Shown here: in pieces, positions 26,863 to 35,439 of the stretch | Layout: the number at the start of each line of letters is the position of its first letter | How positions within the stretch are numbered: the first letter of the stretch is position 1 | NCBI RefSeq assembly: GCF_020662265.1 | Contig: NZ_VEWM01000075.1 | Location: forward strand, 1 to 64,000 | Source of the DNA: Psychrobacter sp. I-STPA6b | GTDB taxonomy: Bacteria > Pseudomonadota > Gammaproteobacteria > Pseudomonadales > Moraxellaceae | Length of the DNA: 64,000 nt | Reading direction: 5' to 3' | The notes under the pieces: generated by a model | What the model saw: only the letters and a program-made list of their open reading frames with translations | Database searches by the model: none | Told to the model about the DNA's origin: nothing | Position numbers and translations under genes: made by a program

Positions 26863-27468
26863 ATGCGCCATAACACATTATTTGTATCTTGTGCAGTACT
26901 GCTATCCATGACACTGCTGACAGGCTGCAATAAAGCAACAGATACAGACAAAGCAGAAGATACAGCATCCCAGCCAACAACTGAAACGACTACTACTCAA
27001 GACTCAGCGATTAATAATAACTCACCTACTGTTAATATAATGGCTGACAGCTTTGTCGCAATCACCAAAGCACAGCTAAATGCTGATGATAAATACAGTG
27101 CAGAAGACAAAGAGTGTCTCAATCAAATGAATGACACAGTCGCTACTGCCGAAGCAGATAAATTTTTGCGCAATGAGTTAACACCAGAACAACTTGCTAC
27201 TCTAGATGACTTTTATGGCTCAGAGCTTGGTCAAAAAATCACTAAATTTAGTGACCAGCAATATAAAATGATGGCCGGAGAAACAGTTGAAAACCCTATT
27301 ACACTGACACAAGAAGAACAACAAAAGATGGTTGAGTTTGTGCAGTCCCCAGAAGGGCAAACCATTCAAAATATTGGTGATAGTGTAGATCCTCAACAAT
27401 ATGAGGATATGCTTAAAAAGATCATCAATAATGAATTGACTCGTTGTAACCTTGAGCCTATCGAGTAA
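26863..27468 (+). CDS. Lipoprotein with DUF2059-like domain
   Basis: This 201-residue protein starts MRHNTLFVSC and has a signal peptide with lipobox LLTGC (Cys at about 23). A Thr/Glu-rich linker is followed by a helical domain (about 60-200) containing LTPEQLATLDDFYGSELGQ and YEDMLKKIINNEL, similar to DUF2059. Location is probably the outer membrane. It is paralogous in layout to the next gene, 53 bases away. An ATG at 26818 is in frame but would bury the signal peptide. Function unknown. Confidence 0.75.
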   Translation: MRHNTLFVSCAVLLSMTLLTGCNKATDTDKAEDTASQPTTETTTTQDSAINNNSPTVNIMADSFVAITKAQLNADDKYSAEDKECLNQMNDTVATAEADKFLRNELTPEQLATLDDFYGSELGQKITKFSDQQYKMMAGETVENPITLTQEEQQKMVEFVQSPEGQTIQNIGDSVDPQQYEDMLKKIINNELTRCNLEPIE

Positions 27469-27521
27469 ACATTGACTACATTGTTTGCACATAAAAAATA
27501 ACTATATGATTAGAGTGATTT

Positions 27522-28211
27522 ATGTTTAATAAAAAATCTAGTAAGCGTTTAAATAATAAAGTTTCTATATCCTTAGCCTTTGGTGCTGGTATGCTCTTGT
27601 TAGCTGGCTGTACCAGCACAGCAACAGCACCAGATAACACACCAACTCAAGCACAAACAGTAACAGCAAAAAAAGAGGATAGCACCACTGCCAGATATGC
27701 AGTCAATATGTTTAATAACTTTATAGCACCCATGATATTTCAATATGGGTTTACTAAAGAAGAGTATGCCTGTTTTAGTGAAGTTGAAAATGACTTTGCA
27801 GAGCAACAGGTTCAACAGGTAATACAACAATATATCCCCATAGAAAAACAACAGGAGTTCAACCAGTTTTTTGCCTCAGAAACAGCGAAAAAAGCTGCTG
27901 CTTTTTATGCTAAAACTGGAGAGTTACTATTAGAAGCAAGAGAAAACAAAGATATAGATATGGATGCAGAGTTAGAAGCATATACAGAAAGTCTCAACTT
28001 AACTGAACAAGAACTACAAAACTTTCAAGCCTTTGTAGCAAAGAATAAGGGGGTTTTAAATTCTAATGATAATGAAATGGATAATTTGATGAATAAATTA
28101 ATGGTATCTGTACTTAATAAAAAGGTAGAAGCTTGCCATGCTAAAGGCGAACTTACCAGTTATTCTATAGAGGAATATTACGAGTATTTGGGCAATCAAG
28201 GTTTACGTTAA
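27522..28211 (+). CDS. Lipoprotein, paralogue of the preceding gene
   Basis: This 229-residue protein has a signal peptide ending LLLAGC and a Thr/Ala/Gln-rich linker. Its helical domain (EFNQFFASETAKKAAAFYAKTGELL, residues about 115-200) echoes the preceding lipoprotein's. It likely sits in the same membrane. Nothing catalytic is visible. The two probably arose by duplication and share the transcription unit between prpB and prpC. Confidence 0.72.
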   Translation: MFNKKSSKRLNNKVSISLAFGAGMLLLAGCTSTATAPDNTPTQAQTVTAKKEDSTTARYAVNMFNNFIAPMIFQYGFTKEEYACFSEVENDFAEQQVQQVIQQYIPIEKQQEFNQFFASETAKKAAAFYAKTGELLLEARENKDIDMDAELEAYTESLNLTEQELQNFQAFVAKNKGVLNSNDNEMDNLMNKLMVSVLNKKVEACHAKGELTSYSIEEYYEYLGNQGLR

Positions 28212-28224
28212 TTAAATGAGTCTT

Positions 28225-28390
28225 AGAACCTGTATTCACAACTCACAATGGTGGGGCTTTTTGCCTAAAATAGACGTACTACTGCGTTAAATGTTGGGTT
28301 AAATAGAATAACTATTCGCCCCAAATTTGCCTTGTATTACGCCATTTTAATCTAAAAACACCCTAATTTTGACTTATGAATACAGGTTCT
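28225..28390. repeat. 166-bp element with perfect 14-bp terminal inverted repeats (MITE-like)
   Basis: The ends are AGAACCTGTATTCA (28225-28238) and TGAATACAGGTTCT (28377-28390). The interior has no coding frame. It sits between the second lipoprotein gene and prpC, so it may alter read-through into prpC. It looks like a miniature inverted-repeat transposable element; no parent transposase is in the window. Confidence 0.75.
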
Positions 28391-28465
28391 TAGAAATAAG
28401 TGTTAGATAGTTAGAAAATAAAACTCAAATTTTACCCACCCACTCCAAACAAAAGGAAATTGATT

Positions 28466-29596
28466 ATGGCAGCAGGAAAACAACTCTCAGGTGCAGGACT
28501 TCGTGGACAAGTCGCTGGCAAAACCTCTTTATCAACCGTCGGTAAATCAGGCTCAGGCTTGACTTATCGTGGCTATGATATCAAAAATCTTGCCGAGCAA
28601 TGTATCTTTGAAGAAGTCGCCTATTTATTACTTTATGGCGAACTGCCCACACAAACACAACTTGATGAGTATCAAGCGACCCTAAAAAACTTACGTGACC
28701 TTCCCAAACCACTAAAAGATGTGCTAGAGCGTATCCCCAAAGATGCTCACCCAATGGACGTACTGCGTACTGGCTGTTCAATGCTTGGCAATCTTGAGCC
28801 AGAAAATAGCTTTGATGAGCAGCTTGATAAAACCAATCGTATGTTGGCAGCCTTCCCAAGTATCATCAATTACTGGTATCGCTATAGCCACGATGGCGTG
28901 CAAATCGACTGTGTAACTGATGATGCCACCATTGGCGGGCATTTCTTGCACCTATTAACTGGTAAAGCACCCAGTGAGCTACACGAACGGGTAATGAACG
29001 TATCGCTGATATTGTATGCAGAGCATGAGTTTAATGCCTCAACCTTTACTGCTCGTGTGTGTGCCTCTACCCTATCGGATATTTTCTCTTGTATCACTGG
29101 GGCGATTGGTACGCTGCGTGGGCCTTTGCATGGTGGGGCAAATGAGGCAGCAATGGAGCTTATCGAAAGCTTTGATTCCCCTGAAGCTGCCGAAGAAGGC
29201 TTGATGGGTATGCTGGAGCGTAAAGAGAAAATCATGGGCTTTGGTCATGCCATCTATAGTGAATCTGACCCTCGCAATGTGATTATCAAAGGCTGGGCAG
29301 AAAAGCTATCTAAAGATGTTGGTGATGAAGTGCTATATCCAGTCTCTGTCCGCTGTGAAGAGGTGATGTGGCGTGAGAAAAAATTGTTCTGTAATGCCGA
29401 CTTTTTCCATGCGTCCACCTATAACTTTATGGGCATTCCGACCAAGTTATTCACCCCCATCTTTGTTTGCTCACGCCTAACAGGTTGGGCGGCACACGTA
29501 TTTGAGCAACGTGCCAATAACCGTATCATTCGCCCAAGTGCCGAATATGTCGGTGAAGCACCAAGAGAAGTGCCACCCATTGCTGAGCGTGGCTAG
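28466..29596 (+). CDS. prpC: 2-methylcitrate synthase
   Basis: This 376-residue citrate synthase-family enzyme condenses propionyl-CoA with oxaloacetate into 2-methylcitrate, the first step of the cycle. Family residues are visible: GPLHGGANEAAM with the first active-site His, GFGHAIY with the second, and the Asp in CNADFFHAS. A RNNRIIRPSAEY C-terminal motif is typical. The ATG at 28466 has an AAGGAAA ribosome binding site; an upstream TTG is less likely. Short length fits the prokaryotic PrpC group rather than GltA (about 430). Confidence 0.94.
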   Translation: MAAGKQLSGAGLRGQVAGKTSLSTVGKSGSGLTYRGYDIKNLAEQCIFEEVAYLLLYGELPTQTQLDEYQATLKNLRDLPKPLKDVLERIPKDAHPMDVLRTGCSMLGNLEPENSFDEQLDKTNRMLAAFPSIINYWYRYSHDGVQIDCVTDDATIGGHFLHLLTGKAPSELHERVMNVSLILYAEHEFNASTFTARVCASTLSDIFSCITGAIGTLRGPLHGGANEAAMELIESFDSPEAAEEGLMGMLERKEKIMGFGHAIYSESDPRNVIIKGWAEKLSKDVGDEVLYPVSVRCEEVMWREKKLFCNADFFHASTYNFMGIPTKLFTPIFVCSRLTGWAAHVFEQRANNRIIRPSAEYVGEAPREVPPIAERG

Positions 29597-29736
29597 TTGG
29601 TAGCTTTGTTAGCCTCTTTGCTAGAGCAGGCTTTTTCTCCTTTTCGGCTTGTTCTAGCACCCTATTTTAGTTTTCTGCTAACCTATCTATCTTATAAACG
29701 GCTCAACCTAAAGGTTATTTACAAGAAATAAAATCT

Positions 29737-30042
29737 ATGAAAATTGATGAAGTATATGGTACAAAGCTCAAAATCAAAGAGGCAAAAAATAAGTTAGAAA
29801 ACTTATGTTCTGTAAAGTTTGAAGAAAGAGATAGCTTATATTTTGGTACTTATTACTCTGTTTCTAAAGATACTACTGGTGAGATTTATAAGTTATATAA
29901 CAATATTGACCCTTTTGATAATAAACCCCTAGAAAATTTTGATTTCCCAGTTATTTTATTTGTTAGTAATATCTCAACAACTAAAAATCAGTTAATAAAA
30001 AATTCAGAATTTTTTCAATTACTATCACATAAAGAGCTGTAA
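29737..30042 (+). CDS. Small hypothetical protein
   Basis: This 101-residue soluble protein has mixed charge and no signal or membrane segment. It starts with a helical KLKIKEAKNKLENLC stretch, followed by a beta-rich part (FEERDSLYFGTYYS). It is more AT-rich than the neighbouring prp genes and may be an orphan immunity-like or accessory gene. I recognise no family. Confidence 0.5.
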   Translation: MKIDEVYGTKLKIKEAKNKLENLCSVKFEERDSLYFGTYYSVSKDTTGEIYKLYNNIDPFDNKPLENFDFPVILFVSNISTTKNQLIKNSEFFQLLSHKEL

Positions 30043-30083
30043 ATACATGATTAAGTAAGAAAGTTAAATAAGGAATGCAATAA

Positions 30084-30506
30084 ATGGATTTAAGTGAATT
30101 TGCTACTCAAATTTTTGCGTCACAACCATTTAGCCAGTTTATTGAGGCTCGTTTAGCTGAGGTAACAAGTGAAAGTGCCACGATTGAGATTGAGTTAAAA
30201 CCCCATCATTTGCAACAGCATGGCTTTGCTCATGGCGGTGTGATTAGTTATTTGGCGGATAATGCCATTACTTTTGCAGGTGGTTTGGCGTTGCAAGGTA
30301 ATGCGTTAACGTCTGAATTTAAAATCAATTATTTAAAACCTGCTCAAGGGCAAAAGCTACGTTGTCATGCTCGGGCGGTGTCACATGGTCGCAAGCAGGC
30401 GGTATGTGTGGCAGAGGTTTTTGCTATTAATGATAGCAATGATACAGATGATGGTACTGAGGTTTTATGTGCCATCGCTCAAGGTACGGTGGTAAAGTCT
30501 GAGTAA
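30084..30506 (+). CDS. PaaI-type hotdog thioesterase
   Basis: This 140-residue acyl-CoA thioesterase has the hotdog fold. The active-site segment is HLQQHGFAHGGVISYLADNA (residues about 42-61), with the usual His-Gly-Gly and acidic residue, followed by a beta strand LTSEFKINYLKPA. PaaI-type enzymes hydrolyse short or aromatic acyl-CoA. Its place between prpC and acnD suggests it could trim propionyl-CoA or related thioesters, but that is inference. Confidence 0.85.
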   Translation: MDLSEFATQIFASQPFSQFIEARLAEVTSESATIEIELKPHHLQQHGFAHGGVISYLADNAITFAGGLALQGNALTSEFKINYLKPAQGQKLRCHARAVSHGRKQAVCVAEVFAINDSNDTDDGTEVLCAIAQGTVVKSE

Positions 30507-30714
30507 GTAGGTCAGAACAAACAGGGAGGAAATAATCTATGAGAAGGAAAAAATAGCGTTTAATTTTTGTGATTTTGCTGGGTGATGCTATGGCTAACCC
30601 AACTCACAATTTTAACCTAAAACAATTTAACCCCATTTAACCCTATTAAATCTAAGGTGATAAATAACCGTTAACCCTCTTAACCCTTTAACATTCACTA
30701 ATATAAGGTCAGCG
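30507..30714. promoter_or_regulatory. Region before acnD with five TTAACC repeats
   Basis: The TTAACC motif occurs at 30612, 30627, 30637, 30671 and 30680, four of them as TTAACCC. Such clustering upstream of acnD could be a regulator binding array or simple low complexity. No coding frame is present. Confidence 0.35.
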
Positions 30715-33363
30715 ATGATGAATTCTAGCCAGCCAATGAATAGCCAATATAAAAAACCATTAGCCGATACAGGTTTGTATTATTTTGACACCCGTCAGGC
30801 GGTGGACGATATACAGGCAGGGGCGTACGATAAACTGCCCTACTGCTCTAAGGTTTTGTGTGAAAACCTTGTCCGCCGTTGCCCACCCGATGAGCTTATC
30901 GATGCTCTTAAACAACATATTGAACGTAAGCAAACCTTGGATTTCCCTTGGTATCCTGCCCGTGTGGTCTGCCATGATATTTTGGGACAGACGGCGTTTG
31001 TCGATTTGGCAGGCTTGCGTGATGCCATCGCTGAGCAAGGCGGTGACCCTTCCAAAGTTAATCCGATTGTGCCTACGCAGTTGATTGTTGACCACTCACT
31101 GGCGGTGGAGCATGCTGGATTTGAAAAAAATGCGTTTGCCAAAAATCGGGCGATTGAGGACAGACGTAACGATGACCGTTTTCATTTTATTAATTGGTGT
31201 CAGACGGCGTTTGATAATGTCAATGTTGTGCCATCAGGTAATGGCATTATGCACCAGATTAATCTTGAGAAAATGTCACCTGTGGTGCAGGTAATGAGCG
31301 ACCAACATTCAGGCGATAAGGTGGCGTTTCCTGATACCTTGGTCGGAACAGATAGCCATACGCCAATGGTTGATGCGTTGGGGGTGATTTCCATCGGGGT
31401 CGGTGGTCTTGAGGCAGAAAGTGTGATGCTCGGCAATCCGTCGATGATGCGTCGCCCTGATTTTGTTGGTGTGGAAATCACTGGTGAGCTAAAAAAAGGC
31501 ATTACTGGTACAGATTTAGTACTAGCGATGACCGAGTTTTTACGCAATGAAGGCGTAGTGTCTTGCTATATTGAGTTTTTCGGTGAGGGTGCAAGACGTC
31601 TGACAGTGGGCGATAGAGCGTCTATTTCTAATATGACCCCTGAATATGGGGCAACGGCTGCGATGTTTTATATTGATGAGCAGACGTTGGATTATTTGCG
31701 ATTAACTGGGCGTTCTAATGAACAGGTGGCGTTGGTTGAGCAGTATGCCAAAGAGGCTGGGCTTTGGGCTGATGGTATGGCAAATGCTGAATATGAGAGG
31801 GTATTGCAGTTTGATTTGGGTCAGGTAACCCGTAACTTGGCAGGTCCTTCACGTCCGCATGCTCGTGTACCAACTGCCGAACTTGCTGTTCGTGGTATTG
31901 CTCATAAAGAAAACGAAGCCTTACCACAAAGTGAAGATGGTTTAATGCCAGATGGTGCGGTGATTATCGCTGCCATCACCAGCTGTACCAATACCTCTAA
32001 CCCACGCAATATGATTGCAGCAGGCTTGATTGCTCGCAATGCGGCTCGTTTGGGGCTGACTCGTAAACCTTGGGTCAAAACCTCGCTTGCTCCCGGCTCT
32101 AAAACGGTGAAATTATACCTTGAAGAGGCAGGATTGATGGACGATTTGCAGGATTTGGGTTTTGATGTGGTTGCCTTTGCTTGTACCACTTGTAATGGTA
32201 TGAGTGGTGCGTTAGACCCTGATATTCAACAAGAAATCATTGATAGAGATTTATATACGACGGCGGTATTGTCAGGTAACCGAAACTTTGACGGGCGTAT
32301 TCACCCCTATGCCAAAGAGGCGTATTTGGCATCACCACCATTGGTAGTGGCGTATGCGATTGCAGGGACAATCCGCTTTGATATTGAAAAAGATGCACTC
32401 GGTTATGACAAAGACGGACAGCCTATTTATCTAAAAGACATCTGGCCAGATGATGAGGAAATCAATGCCTTGGTATCGGCTCATGTGAAGCCTGAGCAGT
32501 TTAATGATGTGTATATTCCGATGTTTGACCAAGCCAGTATGGATAATGCCACCTCTAACCCACTATATAACTGGCGTGAAATGAGTACTTATATTCGCCG
32601 TCCACCCTATTGGGAAGGGGCGATGGCACGAGCCAATAGCCTAAAAGATATGCGACCACTGGCAATTTTGGGGGATAACATCACCACTGACCATTTGTCG
32701 CCCTCTAATGCGATTTTGGCAACATCGGCGGCAGGTGAATATTTGGCAAAAATGGGCTTGCCCGAAGAAGACTTTAACTCTTATGCGACCCATCGTGGCG
32801 ACCACTTAACTGCTCAACGAGCAACTTTTGCCAATCCAAAACTGCTTAATGAGATGGTTCGCCAAGATGATGGCAGTATTGAGCAAGGCTCAAAAACACG
32901 GGTTGAGCCAGAAGGCAAAGTCATGCGTATGTGGGAAGGTATCGAAACCTACCTACAACGACAACAGCCACTGATTATCATCGCAGGTGATGGCTACGGA
33001 CAAGGCTCTAGCCGTGACTGGGCGGCCAAAGGTGTTCGTCTGGCTGGCGTGGAATGTATCGTCGCCGAAAACTTTGAGCGTATCCACCGTCAAAACTTAG
33101 TCGGTATGGGGGTATTGCCATTACAGTTTCAAGATGGTGTCAATCGGCAAACGCTAAAACTTGACGGTACAGAAACCTATGATGTCATTGGTACACCAAG
33201 TGCTGGTGGTGAGATGACTTTGGTGATTAACCGTACAAATGGTCGCAGTGAGCAGGTAGCGGTGAAAGTACGTCTGGATACTGAAGATGAGGTCGAGATG
33301 TATAATAACGGCGGTATGCTACAACGCTTTGCTAAAGAGTTTTTAGCGAAGAGTGTGGCTTAG
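30715..33363 (+). CDS. acnD: Fe/S-dependent 2-methylisocitrate dehydratase AcnD
   Basis: This 882-residue aconitase-family enzyme dehydrates 2-methylcitrate in the methylcitrate cycle and works with PrpF. The 4Fe-4S ligand cysteines appear in TSCTNTSNPRNM and FACTTCNGMSG. Other aconitase motifs include GTDSHTPMVDALGV and the C-terminal swivel GDGYGQGSSRDWAAKG. AcnD replaces or complements PrpD. Start at 30715 or at the adjacent ATG 30718; an AAGGT lies upstream. A likely terminator follows at 33393-33431. Confidence 0.94.
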   Translation: MMNSSQPMNSQYKKPLADTGLYYFDTRQAVDDIQAGAYDKLPYCSKVLCENLVRRCPPDELIDALKQHIERKQTLDFPWYPARVVCHDILGQTAFVDLAGLRDAIAEQGGDPSKVNPIVPTQLIVDHSLAVEHAGFEKNAFAKNRAIEDRRNDDRFHFINWCQTAFDNVNVVPSGNGIMHQINLEKMSPVVQVMSDQHSGDKVAFPDTLVGTDSHTPMVDALGVISIGVGGLEAESVMLGNPSMMRRPDFVGVEITGELKKGITGTDLVLAMTEFLRNEGVVSCYIEFFGEGARRLTVGDRASISNMTPEYGATAAMFYIDEQTLDYLRLTGRSNEQVALVEQYAKEAGLWADGMANAEYERVLQFDLGQVTRNLAGPSRPHARVPTAELAVRGIAHKENEALPQSEDGLMPDGAVIIAAITSCTNTSNPRNMIAAGLIARNAARLGLTRKPWVKTSLAPGSKTVKLYLEEAGLMDDLQDLGFDVVAFACTTCNGMSGALDPDIQQEIIDRDLYTTAVLSGNRNFDGRIHPYAKEAYLASPPLVVAYAIAGTIRFDIEKDALGYDKDGQPIYLKDIWPDDEEINALVSAHVKPEQFNDVYIPMFDQASMDNATSNPLYNWREMSTYIRRPPYWEGAMARANSLKDMRPLAILGDNITTDHLSPSNAILATSAAGEYLAKMGLPEEDFNSYATHRGDHLTAQRATFANPKLLNEMVRQDDGSIEQGSKTRVEPEGKVMRMWEGIETYLQRQQPLIIIAGDGYGQGSSRDWAAKGVRLAGVECIVAENFERIHRQNLVGMGVLPLQFQDGVNRQTLKLDGTETYDVIGTPSAGGEMTLVINRTNGRSEQVAVKVRLDTEDEVEMYNNGGMLQRFAKEFLAKSVA

Positions 33364-33392
33364 AATATTCTATCTCATGTTATAAGTGTATA

Positions 33393-33431
33393 AAATGGAA
33401 GTCAAGTAAAGCTATTTGGCTTTCATTTTTT
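33393..33431 (+). terminator. Likely terminator after acnD
   Basis: AAATGGAAGTCAA pairs with TTGGCTTTCATTT (two G-U pairs) and is followed by a T run, about 30-70 bases after the acnD stop. Confidence 0.6.
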
Positions 33432-33455
33432 ACTACTTTTTAGTGACTATTTATT

Positions 33456-34130
33456 ATGACTAAACATGAATTTTCTTATATCGGTGCAGATTATTTTTCT
33501 TTAATTTTACGCATAGCAGCCAATTATGCTTATCCTTATCCCTATTCTGATTGGACAATATTAGCCATTGGTCAATTAATACATCAATCTGATATTTTTA
33601 CTATATTTGACTATGATGATATACGCTGTTTAGATACTGATTTTATTACGACAGACTATCAATGGCTTTTTGTCTATCAACAACTTGCACGAGCTTATCA
33701 TGTTATCCAAAATATGTCAGCAATAATAGATTTTTCGACGTGGCATTATTTAAATGCTGGAGAATGGGGAAATGCTATTGATACCACTCAATTAAAAAAA
33801 GCTGCAAAATTACTGCTAAAAGATTTTGTCAGTATTGCCGACTTTCCAGATTTACATGCAGAATGGTTATTATTTTTTAGAATATTACATGAGAATAAAT
33901 ATGATTATGAAATAAACCAAATACTACCTTATCCATCAATATTTATGATGACTCATAACAAATACTGCTTACTTGATGATAAAGGTAGTCAATTTGATTG
34001 GTATGATATTTTTGATGTTAGTATATCTCATGATGCTTATCAGTTGGTTAGCCACTTATCAAAGTTAAATTTTAAACTTGGTGATAAAAACATTATTGTT
34101 AGATCAATCGATACTGAGAATTTTATGTAA
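33456..34130 (+). CDS. Hypothetical protein
   Basis: This 224-residue soluble protein, rich in aromatic and acidic residues, has no signal peptide or membrane helix. Notable segments are YPYPYSDWTILAIGQL and STWHYLNAGEWG. The base composition is more AT-rich than the prp genes. Such proteins next to TA genes and Imm51 could be orphan immunity proteins, but I recognise no family. Confidence 0.5.
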   Translation: MTKHEFSYIGADYFSLILRIAANYAYPYPYSDWTILAIGQLIHQSDIFTIFDYDDIRCLDTDFITTDYQWLFVYQQLARAYHVIQNMSAIIDFSTWHYLNAGEWGNAIDTTQLKKAAKLLLKDFVSIADFPDLHAEWLLFFRILHENKYDYEINQILPYPSIFMMTHNKYCLLDDKGSQFDWYDIFDVSISHDAYQLVSHLSKLNFKLGDKNIIVRSIDTENFM

Positions 34131-34177
34131 TTAGGACTTACGCAATATGAGTAGCAAATATGGCTAAACCATCTTAT

Positions 34178-34202
34178 ACTTGTACTATAAATTGTACAAT
34201 TA
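34178..34202. promoter_or_regulatory. YefM-type operator (two TGTAC cores)
   Basis: A perfect palindrome AATTGTACAATT (34190-34201) with core TGTACA lies just upstream of the yefM ribosome binding site. A partial core, TGTACT, lies at 34181, twelve bases away centre to centre. The YefM-YoeB operator of Escherichia coli has a long and a short palindrome with a TGTACA core at this spacing. This supports autoregulation by the antitoxin-toxin complex. Confidence 0.7.
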
Positions 34203-34213
34203 AGGAATAAGAT

Positions 34214-34477
34214 ATGCGTGTTGTTAGCTTTTCACAAGCCAGAAAGCATTTTAAAGAAGTATTAGACACAGTTATAGAAGATGCTGATGCGACGATTGTT
34301 ACCCGACGAGATGCAGATGATGCGGTGGTGATGTCACTTGAGCATTACAATAGTTTGATGGAAACCGTTTATTTGCTTAAATCCCCTGCCAATGCCAATC
34401 ATTTGGCAAAATCCATCGCTCAATATCAAGCAGGAAAAACTGCTGTTAGAGAACTGCACGAGCTAGACGATGAATAA
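34214..34477 (+). CDS. yefM: Type II antitoxin YefM
   Basis: This 87-residue Phd/YefM-family antitoxin has an N-terminal DNA-binding domain (RVVSFSQARKHFKEVLDTV, VVMSLEHYNSLMETVYLL) and an acidic C-terminal part that would wrap the toxin. It should repress its own promoter through the TGTACA palindromes immediately upstream and neutralise YoeB. The stop overlaps the toxin start by eight bases. An AAGGAA ribosome binding site is present. Confidence 0.92.
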   Translation: MRVVSFSQARKHFKEVLDTVIEDADATIVTRRDADDAVVMSLEHYNSLMETVYLLKSPANANHLAKSIAQYQAGKTAVRELHELDDE

Positions 34478-34751
34478 TAGTGGAGAGGGAAAAATTCGCT
34501 TGCTGGCATGGACTGATGAGGCATGGAAGGATTATATATATTGGCAAACACAAGATAAAAAGACCCTTAAACGCATTAATAAACTGATTACCGACTGCAA
34601 ACGCTCACCATTTGTAGGGATTGGTAAACCTGAGCCGTTAAAAGAGAATTTATCAGGGTTTTGGTCACGTAGAATTGATGACAGTCATCGTTTGGTTTAT
34701 GTGGTTGATAAAAATTATTTAACTATCATTTCTTGTCGCTATCATTATTAA
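34470..34751 (+). CDS. yoeB: Type II toxin YoeB
   Basis: This 93-residue RelE-fold mRNA endonuclease cleaves messages in the ribosomal A site. The sequence closely follows YoeB: GKPEPLKENLSGFWSRRI with the catalytic Glu and Arg positions, DSHRLVYVV, and the hallmark C-terminus CRYHY that supplies the His and Tyr. An eight-residue N-terminal extension precedes the core. No obvious inactivating change is seen, so it is likely functional with the adjacent YefM. Confidence 0.93.
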   Translation: MNNSGEGKIRLLAWTDEAWKDYIYWQTQDKKTLKRINKLITDCKRSPFVGIGKPEPLKENLSGFWSRRIDDSHRLVYVVDKNYLTIISCRYHY

Positions 34752-34833
34752 AGCCACTACTGATAATTTAAACATCTGGATAAAAAAGTGCTAAAATAAG
34801 ACCTAAATTTTGGGCTAATTTAAGGATAAGACC

Positions 34834-35085
34834 ATGCAACCCATATTTGCCAATCATACTGCCAGTATTTCAGAGTTAAAACGCAACCCCACTGCTCTAC
34901 TAAAGCAAGCAGATGGTCAGCCGATTGCTATTTTAAATCACAATAAACCATCAGGTTATCTTGTGCCTGCTGAAACCTATGAAAAAATGATGGAATTATT
35001 AGAGGATTTAGAGCTGGGTAAAATTGTCGAACAACGTATGAATGACGGTGAAATGCCAATAAGGGTATCTATTGATGAGTTATGA
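34834..35085 (+). CDS. Type II antitoxin, Phd/YefM family
   Basis: This 83-residue antitoxin has the Phd/YefM N-terminal fold (ASISELKRNPTALLKQADGQPIAIL, then GYLVPAETYEKMMELLED) and an acidic tail. It is unrelated in detail to the YefM 80 bases upstream, so this is a second, independent TA locus. The toxin gene overlaps its end by eleven bases. An AAGGAT ribosome binding site is present. Probably represses its own operon. Confidence 0.9.
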   Translation: MQPIFANHTASISELKRNPTALLKQADGQPIAILNHNKPSGYLVPAETYEKMMELLEDLELGKIVEQRMNDGEMPIRVSIDEL

Positions 35086-35401
35086 ATTAGATTTTCACCC
35101 GAAAGTATTAAAAGAATGGAAGAAGTTAAATTCTGATACACAAAATAAGTTTAAGAAAAAACTTAAACAGCGATTGCAACAACCTCATGTTGCATCGGCT
35201 AAACTTTCAGGAATTCCTAATTGCTACAAAATTAAATTACGCTCTGTTGGTTATCGTTTAATTTATCGTGTTATTGATGACATTGTGGTTGTTTATGTTT
35301 TAGCCGTCGGTCGGCGTGAAAATGATGAAGTTTATGAAAACCTAAGCAATCGACAAGTTAATATTGATGAGCTTGAAGACACTGAAGATGATAACGATTA
35401 A
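35075..35401 (+). CDS. Type II toxin, RelE/ParE superfamily
   Basis: This 108-residue protein starts with ATG at 35075 (a TTG one codon earlier is also in frame). The RelE fold is shown by ELDFHPKVLKEWKKLN, KLSGIPNCYKIKLRSVGYRLIYRV and VVVYVLAVGRRENDEVYE. This pattern is RelE-like, so it is likely a ribosome-dependent RNase, with the conserved Lys/Arg cluster present. An acidic C-terminal tail (DELEDTEDDND) extends beyond the usual core. Translation is coupled to the overlapping antitoxin. Confidence 0.9.
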   Translation: MSYELDFHPKVLKEWKKLNSDTQNKFKKKLKQRLQQPHVASAKLSGIPNCYKIKLRSVGYRLIYRVIDDIVVVYVLAVGRRENDEVYENLSNRQVNIDELEDTEDDND

Positions 35402-35439
35402 CTTAGTTTAAAATCAAAGCAAACCTAAAAGGACTTTCC

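Noticed and set aside
29610..29680. Imperfect inverted repeat after prpC (TGCTAGAGCAGGC with GGCTTGTTCTAGCA) as a terminator
   Set aside because: The loop is long and no T run follows the second arm directly; not confident enough to list.
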